Assembly: GCA_016933535.1 (NCBI GenBank)
Contig: JAFGAS010000072.1
Location: forward strand, 102,779-166,778
DNA: 64,000 nucleotides
Reading direction: 5' to 3'
From: Candidatus Zymogenaceae bacterium
Lineage (GTDB): Bacteria > Desulfobacterota > Zymogenia > Zymogenales > Zymogenaceae
In this document: positions 9,132 through 17,690 of the stretch, one piece after another
Numbering within the stretch: position 1 is the first letter of the stretch
How the letters are laid out: each line of letters opens with the position of its first letter
The notes under the pieces: generated by a model
Database searches by the model: none
Told to the model about the DNA's origin: nothing
Seen by the model: the letters and a program-made list of their open reading frames with translations, nothing else
Made by a program: the position numbers and the translations under genes

Positions 9132-10622
9132 TTACTGGTCCTCATAAAATCCCACCATCTTTTCGTATATCCTGTTAAATCGCTTTTGTATCTGCCGATA
9201 GGCCGCGGCCCTTTCGTCGTTCGGGGTGACCGTGACGGCCTTGCCGCCGCCTTTCGGCGCGCCCACCGCCTCGTTCATGTCGTCGATCAGCCCCGTCGCG
9301 TAGGCGCCCAGGATTCCGGCGCCCCTGACGGTCGACTCGGGCTCCTCGGAGATCAGAAGCGGCAGGTTCAGCACGTCGGCCTTTATCTGTGTCAGCAGCC
9401 TGTTTCTCGCGCCTCCCCCCGCACAGACCACCCGCTCGATTTCGATGCCCAGGCCCCTGAGCGTCTCGACGTTCATTCCGACCGACAGCGCCACGCCTTC
9501 CATGACGGCCCGGGCCACGTGCGGGGCGTCGTGCTCCGGGCCAATCCCGAAGAACGCCCCCCGGGCGCGCACGTTCTCTTTTCTCCGTTCGCCAAACAGA
9601 TAGGGATAAAAGGTAAGGCCCCGGCTGCCCGCATCCACCGATTCGGCCATGGCGATCATCTGTTCGTAGGTCACCGGGCCGCCGGCGACGGACCCCAGCA
9701 GGTCCCGGCACCACTTCATGGCGATCCCGCCCGAGTCCAGCATGAAGAAGGAGGCCCAGCCCCCGGCAACGTGCCGCAGGTTTTGTACGAACGGGTCGAT
9801 GACGGGCCGGTCGCGGTGGACAACAAACAGCGTGCTCGTGCCGGTAATATCGACGGCGCTGCCGTGCCCGATCATCCCGAAACCCACGAGAGAAACCAGG
9901 AAATCCCCTCCGCCGCAGACGACCGGGGTCCCGGCACGAAGTCCCGTCTTTTCGGCGGCGGTATCCGTAAGATAGCCGATGATCTCGTGCGAGGGGAAAA
10001 CGGGGGCGAACTTATCGAGGTCAAGGCCCAGCAGCGTGGCCGTTTCGGCCGAGTATCGGTCTCCTGCGGCATCCCAGAGGTACGTGCCGGATGCCTCGCT
10101 CGGATCGGTGGCGGCCACGCCCGTAAGGCGAAAATTGATGAAATCCTTCGGCACCAGAAACCACCTGCTGTTCCTGTAGACGCCGGGCTGGTTCTCCTTG
10201 ATCCACATGACCTTGATGGCGACCCACCCCGGGGTCGGCGGGTTCGCGGTGACGGCCGCCAGCCCGTTCACGTCAAGGCGCGCGCGTATCCGGTCGCACT
10301 GTTGTTCGCACCGTTTGTCGCACCACAGCTGGGTCCACTCGGTGACGACCCCTCCCCTTTCGTCCAGGCCGACGGGGCCGTGCATCTGCCCGCAGGAAAC
10401 GATGCCGGCCACGGCCGCCGGCGAAATCCCGGTCCTTACCAGCACGTCCCGCACCGCTGCCGCCGCCGACTCCCACCATTGATCGGGTCTCTGCTGCGCC
10501 CACCCGGGGTGCGGACTGTCCACGTCGTGCATAGACTGGGATATCCCTTTGATTTGACCGTCCCCGGTGACAAGGGCGGCCCGTATGCTCTGGGTCCCTA
10601 AATCGATGGCAAGGATGTACAT
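9132..10622 (-). CDS. FGGY-family carbohydrate kinase (xylulokinase-like)
   Basis: 496 aa, the usual length for FGGY kinases. The start MYILAIDLGTQSIRAALV is the phosphate loop, GIVSCGQMHGPVGLDE and LWCDKRC follow as in xylulokinases, and the C-terminal VCAGGGARNRLLTQIKADVL segment is the adenosine-binding motif. It phosphorylates a sugar, polyol or deoxy-sugar with ATP. It sits between the iron alcohol dehydrogenase (29 bp) and deoC (22 bp to the chosen start), so its product may feed DERA. The ribosome-binding site is weak. Confidence 0.9.
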   Translation of the reverse strand: MYILAIDLGTQSIRAALVTGDGQIKGISQSMHDVDSPHPGWAQQRPDQWWESAAAAVRDVLVRTGISPAAVAGIVSCGQMHGPVGLDERGGVVTEWTQLWCDKRCEQQCDRIRARLDVNGLAAVTANPPTPGWVAIKVMWIKENQPGVYRNSRWFLVPKDFINFRLTGVAATDPSEASGTYLWDAAGDRYSAETATLLGLDLDKFAPVFPSHEIIGYLTDTAAEKTGLRAGTPVVCGGGDFLVSLVGFGMIGHGSAVDITGTSTLFVVHRDRPVIDPFVQNLRHVAGGWASFFMLDSGGIAMKWCRDLLGSVAGGPVTYEQMIAMAESVDAGSRGLTFYPYLFGERRKENVRARGAFFGIGPEHDAPHVARAVMEGVALSVGMNVETLRGLGIEIERVVCAGGGARNRLLTQIKADVLNLPLLISEEPESTVRGAGILGAYATGLIDDMNEAVGAPKGGGKAVTVTPNDERAAAYRQIQKRFNRIYEKMVGFYEDQ

Positions 10623-10651
10623 GACACAGGTACCGCCGTAAGATATCTCGT

Positions 10652-11863
10652 CTACAACCGCTCCCGAAGGATCTGCTCGATTCCTTCCCGGGAGATCGGC
10701 ACCGGGTGGTTCTTGTTTTCCGACAGGGACGCGAGCCTTTCAATATCCCGGCCCTTCATCCCGTACGTGCCGAGGCGGGGGATATCCAAAAGCTCCGTCC
10801 ATCTATAGATAGTCTCTATGAGAAGGCGGGAATATTCGTCCGTGTCGCTTTCCCGAACACTCTCTTGCCCGGCGAGCAGGGCCCCGGCCCGTGCGAATCT
10901 CCACCGAACCTTCGACCTTTCTTCGTCGGCGCCCGGGACGCCTTCCTTGAGAGCCTCGAGGGTCTTTTTCATCGCGGGCCCCATGATATTGGCGCACGCG
11001 GCCCCGTGGGGAATGTCAAACGACCCGCCGATAACCGATGCAATCCCGTGAACCAGGCCCAGGCCCGCGTTGGCCAGGGTTATCCCCGAAACCACCGCCC
11101 CATAGGCCATTGACGTCCGCGCGGAAAGGTTCCGGGGAGATTTTGTCGACACGGCTATCAGGCTCTTGCCCACGGCCCGTATTCCGCTTAACACCAGGGC
11201 ATCGGTCATCGGGTTTGCCTTCGTGGAAAAATACGATTCGAGCAGCTGGGTAAGGGCGTCCATCCCGCAGGCGGCCGTTACCTCCGCGGGACACGACAGC
11301 GTCAGCTCCGGATCGATGAGGGCCACGTTCGGGACAAAATTATCGTGCCTGATTGACTTCTTGAACCCATCGGCGCCGATCCGGCTCAATACCGCGTTCT
11401 TCGTCGCCTCGCTGCCCGTTCCCGACGTGGTCGGGACCGCGATAAGGGGAACCTTGGTCCCGTCATGCATGCGCGTGCCCACACCTTCGAGAAACTCGGT
11501 GACCGACAGCCCGTCCGTTTTCCCCACGACGAGCATGGCCGATACGGCCTTTCCGAAATCCATGACGCTGCCGCCCCCAACGGCGACGACGGCGTCTATC
11601 TTTTCGTTCTTGAATTCGGCCACCGCCGAGTCAACGAGATCCGGGGACGGTTCTCCGGCCACCGACAGGACGGCGTACCCGACCCCGCCGGCATGAAGGG
11701 CCGCCGTTATTTCGTCAAGCTTCCCGGCACGTTTAAGAGAACCGCCGCCGGTGATCAGAAGGACCGAATCGCCGAACCGGGCCGAGAGCTCGCCGATCTT
11801 TGCGATCGATCCCGCTCCAAAAACGATGTGGGGTATTGACGCGAACGTGAAGGGTAAAATCAT
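10652..11863 (-). CDS. Iron-containing (group III) alcohol dehydrogenase
   Basis: 403 aa. It is an NAD(P)-dependent aldehyde/alcohol oxidoreductase. The GGGSVMDFGKA loop (about residues 97-106) binds the nucleotide and AVPTTSGTGSEAT is the family signature. Metal ligands are Asp about 202 in GMDAL and the histidines about 272 (GLVHG) and 286 (DIPHGAAC). The usual first histidine (DALTH) is replaced by Gln 206 (DALTQ), which I recall from a subgroup of this family. The ATG is preceded by CGGAGAATC. In this operon it could reduce acetaldehyde released by DERA or an aldehyde made by a GRE, recycling NADH. Confidence 0.9.
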   Translation of the reverse strand: MILPFTFASIPHIVFGAGSIAKIGELSARFGDSVLLITGGGSLKRAGKLDEITAALHAGGVGYAVLSVAGEPSPDLVDSAVAEFKNEKIDAVVAVGGGSVMDFGKAVSAMLVVGKTDGLSVTEFLEGVGTRMHDGTKVPLIAVPTTSGTGSEATKNAVLSRIGADGFKKSIRHDNFVPNVALIDPELTLSCPAEVTAACGMDALTQLLESYFSTKANPMTDALVLSGIRAVGKSLIAVSTKSPRNLSARTSMAYGAVVSGITLANAGLGLVHGIASVIGGSFDIPHGAACANIMGPAMKKTLEALKEGVPGADEERSKVRWRFARAGALLAGQESVRESDTDEYSRLLIETIYRWTELLDIPRLGTYGMKGRDIERLASLSENKNHPVPISREGIEQILRERL

Positions 11864-11975
11864 GATTCTCCGAAAAGGTTTTAAAACCCGTATGTATCCG
11901 ATAAAGTGCCGCCGCCCATCCGTTGGTAGACAAGCGAGGCTTCCCCGTGAAGACGGCCGTTCTTTTTAGAGCGCC

Positions 11976-14555
11976 CTACAAGAAACGATGTTCGGATCGT
12001 GAAATGACCTCATCCTGTATCTCGTGTCCGAGATCCACAAAGTAGGCACTGTATCCGCCGACCTTGACAATCACGTTCTGATACCGATCGGGGTCTTTTT
12101 GGGCCGCCCTGAGTACTTCGGTCGAGACCACCGTGGGCTGGAGCTGTTCACCTCCCATACTGAAATAGGTCTTTATCAACGAGATCCACTTCTTGCGCGT
12201 TTGGACACTCTCGCCGATCGCGGAGGGGTGCATCCGGATATTAACCGCCGTGCCAAGGACATTCGTAAAATCGATAGCGCTTACGGAACGTAAAACGCCG
12301 GTCGGGCCGTTCTTGTCGACATTGTAGGGATTGCAGCTTGCCGCAAAGGGTTTGGCCGCTTTCCTGCCGTCGGGGGTTGCGATGCAGACGCGGCCGTCAT
12401 AGGTGTGGGACGTCATGGAGTTCACGAAGGGCGCGACGAATCCGCCCTTGTATGTCTTGTGTTTTGATGTCTCGTCGAATATCCGTTTCGTCACCCGGTG
12501 GGCGATTTCATCGGTCCCGGGAGACCCGTTGCCCCACTTCCCGTCCACACCCAGAATCATAGTATATATGTCCTCATAGCCGACATAGTTGTGGTCGATC
12601 GCCTCCAGCAGTCTCTTGAATGTGAACTTTTTTTGTTCAAAGATCAGTTTCTTGATGACGAAGAGGGAATCAACGACATTTGCTATGCTGCTCATAAAGA
12701 GTATCCCCTCGAGGTCATAGACGCCTCCGCCCCTCGTAATATCCATATTCTTTTTGAGCGGCCCCTGGACAAACGCTGATATATGCGGGGAGGGGAGGTG
12801 CTCGGCATAGACGCGATCCCTGATGTACGCCGCGTCCGCGATCTGCTTTATCTGGAACCCCACCTGGGTCACAAAGGCATCCTCGATCTCCTCGTAAGAT
12901 TTGAAGGAATCCGGATCGCCGGTTTTCAGCCCCGCGCCCTTTATCGTACCGACGAGCGTTCTGGCATCGCCGTTTCTCAGCGTCATGTCAAAGATCCTGC
13001 AAAGCAGTACCGCCGAGAAAGCAATACTCCCGGTCTTTGCCGGTATACAGAGATCCACACAGCTTGCCATAGCATACCCGACCGCATCCGATTTGGGATA
13101 TCCCCGCTTCTCCATTGCCTCGATCGAGACCGCATCATTGAGCACCGATACATTGGATGTGCCGTGATACTGCATGTCGGCCACTTTCAGGTAGAGCTCC
13201 TCCGGGGAATCATCGTGAAAACGAACGGCGAAATTGAGGCACGTCTTGGATCGCTCGGCCGCGTCGAGCATCACGTAGGTAAGCTCGTTTGTGGCGTCCC
13301 TGCCGTCCTCGTCAAGCCCGCCGAGTGTGACCGGCTCCGAGCCTTCGTAACGGGCCGCGAAATACCCGTTGAAATTGGAATACGGCCGCATGTTATGGCT
13401 CATGACCTTTAGGAAGAGTTCCTCGAGGAGCTCGCACGCCCCTTCCCTCGTGATCCTGCCGTCATCGATATCCTTTTTATAGTATGGATAGAAGATCTGA
13501 TCCAGACGGCCCGGCGTATGGACATTGAACGGGAGGGCAAGCTCGAGCGCCGCCTTTTCCGTCCAGTACGATTGCACCGCCTCAGAGAACGTCTCTGCGG
13601 GATACAGCGGGACTTTCCTGCAGTTTTCCAGCATTCTCGAGAGGATATCTTTTTTTATCGGGTCGTTTTCCGTTTTCTCCTCTTCCTCCAGCTTTTTGAC
13701 GAGACGTTGCGCAAAGATAATTACCCCGTCCAACGCGATGTCGATAGACCTCAGAAAATCACGATCCTCTACGGACAGAGCGTCACCGTTGATGAGCTTC
13801 TCAGTCACTTCCTCTCTCATCTTCAATAACCCTTTTCTGAGGACCTTATCATGATCGGGGATGACATGCCCCTGCCAGTTCCCTACGGCCGCGCCGGTTG
13901 AGATGACTGTCTCGTTTTTTGAGTTTGTAGAGGGGAGACAGGCAAAGAAGCTTTGAATATCTCCCCTGTAGATGTCCGATTTCTCAAGCCCCTCCTTGAA
14001 ATGATCAATGACGGTCCTGCCCTTCCAGTATGGAAGGAGCTCTTTCTTGAGTATCTTCTTGTCACGTCGACGAATCGTATAGGGATTGATATCCCGTTTA
14101 TGAATCGGTTTTAGCCCGATGCTCGGCATCGCCGCCCCAACCTCTTTCATCTTTTTCATGTTTCTATAGAAATCGAGGATGCCGTGGTGCTTCAGTACAT
14201 ATACAATAAACTTGATATTCCCCTTGATGAGGCAGGTCAGCATGGACAACCTGTCCAGCTCGATCTCCATGACGTCATTGAAGAGGCCCCGCTCAAGGTC
14301 AAGCGGTATACCAACGTAATTTTCCGTCCACGTGCCGGCAATACGGTCGTCGGGGTCTATCCAGAAGTTCATCTTCTCATAGACGTTTTTCATCGCCAGG
14401 GCCACCCGCACCCCGAGGGAAAGGCCGTCACCTTCGGTCTCCCTCCATTTTTCGGTGTAATAGTCCGCCCGCTCGATGGAAATGACGGAAAGATCACGAA
14501 GATATCGGCTGCGGATCCTCTTTATACGGTCGCTCGCGAGGTCTCTAATCTCCAT
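11976..14555 (-). CDS. Glycyl radical enzyme GRE-2, first gene of the operon
   Basis: 859 aa from the ATG at 14555, exactly the length of GRE-1, its clear paralogue. An upstream in-frame ATG at 14612 would add 19 residues, but the GGAGGAAGTGCC site lies directly before 14555. The thiyl cysteine is about residue 499 in ASCVDLC; the glycyl loop VKVGGYSAYF has the radical glycine at about 834. Like GRE-1 it has Asp rather than Glu two residues after the cysteine. It has no activase of its own and probably uses the one at 1688-2593. It is divergent from the TetR-type regulator and is likely controlled by it. Probable role: radical dehydration of a polyol-like substrate; unproven. Confidence 0.92.
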   Translation of the reverse strand: MEIRDLASDRIKRIRSRYLRDLSVISIERADYYTEKWRETEGDGLSLGVRVALAMKNVYEKMNFWIDPDDRIAGTWTENYVGIPLDLERGLFNDVMEIELDRLSMLTCLIKGNIKFIVYVLKHHGILDFYRNMKKMKEVGAAMPSIGLKPIHKRDINPYTIRRRDKKILKKELLPYWKGRTVIDHFKEGLEKSDIYRGDIQSFFACLPSTNSKNETVISTGAAVGNWQGHVIPDHDKVLRKGLLKMREEVTEKLINGDALSVEDRDFLRSIDIALDGVIIFAQRLVKKLEEEEKTENDPIKKDILSRMLENCRKVPLYPAETFSEAVQSYWTEKAALELALPFNVHTPGRLDQIFYPYYKKDIDDGRITREGACELLEELFLKVMSHNMRPYSNFNGYFAARYEGSEPVTLGGLDEDGRDATNELTYVMLDAAERSKTCLNFAVRFHDDSPEELYLKVADMQYHGTSNVSVLNDAVSIEAMEKRGYPKSDAVGYAMASCVDLCIPAKTGSIAFSAVLLCRIFDMTLRNGDARTLVGTIKGAGLKTGDPDSFKSYEEIEDAFVTQVGFQIKQIADAAYIRDRVYAEHLPSPHISAFVQGPLKKNMDITRGGGVYDLEGILFMSSIANVVDSLFVIKKLIFEQKKFTFKRLLEAIDHNYVGYEDIYTMILGVDGKWGNGSPGTDEIAHRVTKRIFDETSKHKTYKGGFVAPFVNSMTSHTYDGRVCIATPDGRKAAKPFAASCNPYNVDKNGPTGVLRSVSAIDFTNVLGTAVNIRMHPSAIGESVQTRKKWISLIKTYFSMGGEQLQPTVVSTEVLRAAQKDPDRYQNVIVKVGGYSAYFVDLGHEIQDEVISRSEHRFL

Positions 14556-14656
14556 GGCACTTCCTCCATCACGATGAAATACATTCAAATGAACCGAACC
14601 TATTTCAGGCAAAAATGTCTTTTACAAAAAATAGGAAATATGGTACAGTATTTATT

Positions 14657-14673
14657 ATTGAATCCAATTCAAT
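14657..14673. promoter_or_regulatory. Perfect 17-bp palindrome, candidate TetR-family operator
   Basis: ATTGAAT-CCA-ATTCAAT has perfect 7-bp arms and lies in the 232-bp AT-rich gap between the divergent GRE-2 and tetR-like genes. A plausible leftward promoter overlaps it (TTGAAT, 16 bp, TACTGT). Palindromes of this size between divergent genes are typical operators of TetR-family repressors. Assignment to the neighbour regulator is inference. Confidence 0.5.
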
Positions 14674-14787
14674 TATATAGAAAAAAGGCAACTAGTCAAA
14701 TATTTTTTTCAGAGATACGCTTTTTGGAGGTCCCTTCGGTCGATTTTCCGGTAAGACTTCTAAAAAGAGAAAGAGGATGGTCTTTTG

Positions 14788-15426
14788 ATGAAGCGGCGAG
14801 CCAGGACACTCGAAGATAAGCAGAAAAAAAGCGAGAAGATTCTCCAGGCGGCAAAGGAACTCTTTTTTGACAAGGGATACTATGAAACCACCATCGAAAT
14901 GATTACCGAAAAGGCCAATGTTAGCATCGGTACATTTTATGTCTACTATAAGAACAAGATCGAAATCTACAAGGCACTGCAAAACGAAGGGGTGGACATC
15001 CTCCTGGACATGATCCAACAGGTGGTATCCCGGCCGGGGATAACCGCCCATGAAAAGGTTATCGAGCTTGCCCGAACGTACATGAGATATTATAAAGAGT
15101 ACCGGGAGTATTTTGACATCATGGCGATACTGAGCGCCACGCCCCGGGAGCTCAAAGAGACCGACTCCCCACTGAGTAAGATAATCGACGGCAAGGCATA
15201 TGACGTATTAAGGAAGATCCAGGGAGTCCTTCAGGAGGGTATTGAAAGCGGGGTGTTTGTTGAATTGGATACGTGGAAGGTGACCAACGTATTGTGGGGT
15301 ATCATGGACGGCCTTATCCTGCTGGAGGAAAGGAATAACATCAAGAACGTGATCGGCCTTGACCTGGAGGATCTGGCCGCCCAGGCCCTCGAAATCTCCT
15401 TTTCTGGGATACTGAAAAGGAATTGA
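14788..15426 (+). CDS. TetR/AcrR-family transcriptional regulator
   Basis: 212 aa. The N-terminal helix-turn-helix region reads ILQAAKELFFDKGYYETT, then ITEKANVSIGTFYVYYKNK (about residues 18-60), a standard TetR DNA-binding domain. The C-terminal all-helical part would bind an unknown effector. An in-frame TTG lies one codon upstream, but the ATG at 14788 with AGAGG about 11 bp before is the better start. It is divergent from GRE-2 with the palindrome at 14657-14673 between, so it probably represses the GRE operon and itself. Confidence 0.9.
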   Translation: MKRRARTLEDKQKKSEKILQAAKELFFDKGYYETTIEMITEKANVSIGTFYVYYKNKIEIYKALQNEGVDILLDMIQQVVSRPGITAHEKVIELARTYMRYYKEYREYFDIMAILSATPRELKETDSPLSKIIDGKAYDVLRKIQGVLQEGIESGVFVELDTWKVTNVLWGIMDGLILLEERNNIKNVIGLDLEDLAAQALEISFSGILKRN

Positions 15427-15677
15427 CGCGCCGTACGGCCGCGGTGATATCATAGAGTCTCCTCCGATAGCACAGCGTCAGTCGGATGCTTCGGATGAGC
15501 GGGTCCGTTCGTGTTGTCTCGGAGATTACGGTGATTGAATAACGGCGCGGGCGCGAGAGACTGCTGTCAGGCATTACGGTGTGGCCTATGTTAACACGGT
15601 AGCTGCGGCCCCCGCCGGGAGGCCTATGAGGAAAGGCGGATTTTCCGTCTTGTGTTCCGATTTATAATTCTTATCTA

Positions 15678-17441
15678 TCATCTGCCCTGGACCAGCTCCC
15701 TTTTCACCAATTGCCTGTTGTATGTGTCAAAAACGTCCTTTCTGCGGATAATGCCGATAATCCGATAAGAGTCTTTTGATTCGACAACCGGCATCTCTTC
15801 TATATCCAGCTGCGAGAATTTTACCATGACGTCGCCCAGGTTCTCGTCCGGATACGTGCTGATAACGTCGATGATGGCGACGTCTTTTGCTATTATGAGG
15901 CCCTTGAGGTAGTCCTCGTCCTTGAAGAACCTCCTGATGTCATTGAGCGAGACTATTCCGCGGATATTCCCTTTCTTGTCCACAACCGGGAAGTTGAAAG
16001 AGGTGCTGTCGCTCATGAGGGTCAACAGCTGAGAAAAGGACGCAGTCTCGGAAACGGGAATATAATCGGTTCTCATCACGTCCCTGACGAGCAGCGATCG
16101 AAGCACGTTTTGTTCCCTACCCATGAAAATATTGATGCCCTGACGCGACAGCTTCATGGTGTATATGGAATCTTTCTGAAGTATCCGCGCGACAAGCGTG
16201 CTCATGATGCAGGCGATCATCAGGGGCGGTATGATGCTGAAGGAATGCGTCATCTCGAAGATGATGATAATCGCGGTGAGGGGGCCGTGGGTTGTCCCGG
16301 CCACCAGGGCGCCCATCCCCACGACCGCGTAAGCCCCGATGGGTGCGGTCATTTCCGGGAAGAAATACCCGAAGACATACCCGAGCGCCCCTCCGGTGGT
16401 CGCCCCGATCACCAGCGATGGAGAAAATATTCCCCCCGAACCTCCCGACCCGAGCGACAGCGAAGTCGCCGCTATCTTGACGAAGATAAGGGCAAGGAGG
16501 AGAAAGAGGGTGAAATGCGCGCCGGATAAAAGCGAGGAGACCGTTTCGTATCCGACACCCGAGACTTCCGGATAGACCAGGACCAGAAGGCCGATTCCGA
16601 GCCCCCCGAGCGCGGGCTTCAGGTACGGGGGCATGGCCAGCTCGTCGAAATAGTCCTCGACCTTGTAGAGGAGATTCGTATAGGTGACGGCGATAACGGC
16701 GCAGACCGCGCCCAGGAAGAAATAGTTGATCAGCTCGAAGGCACTTTTCAGCTCGTAGGCCGGGACGATAAATGAGGGCATGTCCCCGACGAGCCAGTGC
16801 GAGATTGACGTGGCGATGACCGAGGAGAAGACGATCGGTGTAAAATGTTCGACGGCAAACTCGCCCATGATAATTTCGACAGCAAAGATAACGCCCGCGA
16901 TCGGGGCGTTGAAGGTGGCGGCGATGCCCCCCGCGGCCCCGCAGGCCACAAACGTGCGTATTCTTTGTCGCGAGACGCGAAACACCTGACCGACGTTGCT
17001 GCCGATGGACGAGCCGATCATCACGATGGGCCCCTCCTGTCCCACCGATCCGCCGGACCCGATGCATATGGCCGACCCCACGGCCTTGAGGATAAAGGTC
17101 CAGGGCGGCAGGCGCCCCCCTTTGGTCGCCACAGACTCTATCACCTCGGGGACGCCGTGTCCCTTGATGTTCGGGAAAAAATAGATAATCGGCCCGAGCA
17201 AGAGACCCCCGAGGACCGGAACGCCGAGCTTATAGTACCAGGGAATCTCGATGATTCTGGCCAGATAGTCCTGGTAGGGACCGTAGAACAGGTGTTGAAA
17301 GAAATAGGTAAGATAGCGGAAACCCGCCGCCCCGAGGCCGCAGAAGATACCAATAACGATTGCCATGGTAATGACAAAGGTATGCGGCGTCTGTTCGAAG
17401 AGCCTTACCCAGTGGAGTATTTTATCTCGGAGATATCGCAT
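15678..17441 (-). CDS. ClC-family chloride channel/antiporter with C-terminal CBS pair
   Basis: 587 aa. It moves chloride across the inner membrane. The ion-path motifs are KGHGVPEV (the GSGIP site, with His replacing Ser), GSGGSVGQEGP with the gating glutamate at about residue 136, and GSGGSGGIFSPSL. About ten hydrophobic segments precede two CBS domains (about residues 455-585: LLVRDVMRTDYIPV and VVDKKGNIRGIVSL), which usually sense nucleotides or ionic strength. It lies downstream of the trehalose and mechanosensitive genes on the same strand, 249 bp away, consistent with osmotic or pH adaptation. It is transcribed convergently with the tetR-like gene. Confidence 0.93.
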   Translation of the reverse strand: MRYLRDKILHWVRLFEQTPHTFVITMAIVIGIFCGLGAAGFRYLTYFFQHLFYGPYQDYLARIIEIPWYYKLGVPVLGGLLLGPIIYFFPNIKGHGVPEVIESVATKGGRLPPWTFILKAVGSAICIGSGGSVGQEGPIVMIGSSIGSNVGQVFRVSRQRIRTFVACGAAGGIAATFNAPIAGVIFAVEIIMGEFAVEHFTPIVFSSVIATSISHWLVGDMPSFIVPAYELKSAFELINYFFLGAVCAVIAVTYTNLLYKVEDYFDELAMPPYLKPALGGLGIGLLVLVYPEVSGVGYETVSSLLSGAHFTLFLLLALIFVKIAATSLSLGSGGSGGIFSPSLVIGATTGGALGYVFGYFFPEMTAPIGAYAVVGMGALVAGTTHGPLTAIIIIFEMTHSFSIIPPLMIACIMSTLVARILQKDSIYTMKLSRQGINIFMGREQNVLRSLLVRDVMRTDYIPVSETASFSQLLTLMSDSTSFNFPVVDKKGNIRGIVSLNDIRRFFKDEDYLKGLIIAKDVAIIDVISTYPDENLGDVMVKFSQLDIEEMPVVESKDSYRIIGIIRRKDVFDTYNRQLVKRELVQGR

Positions 17442-17690
17442 TACATAGGGGTATAGAATAGACCGGTTTATTTAACCACGTCCCGCCCGCCGCGTAAAGA
17501 AAAGAATTGGGGATAAAGTCAATTATCCGGCTTTTTGTATGGAGGTGACACGAGCACGGCCGGCCGCCCCGCCCCGACCGCCGGGTGCGCCGTCCGAGGA
17601 CTGCACCTTACGGGACGATCGCCGTTATCTCACCCCTTTTTAAGCGCTATTGCGGAAAGTGGCCGGCGGTTCGGGACACTCTCATCCTTT

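Noticed and set aside
9063..10601. 512-codon open frame on the plus strand
   Set aside because: It mirrors the FGGY kinase on the other strand, has Arg/Pro/Gly-rich low-information sequence and no ribosome-binding site.
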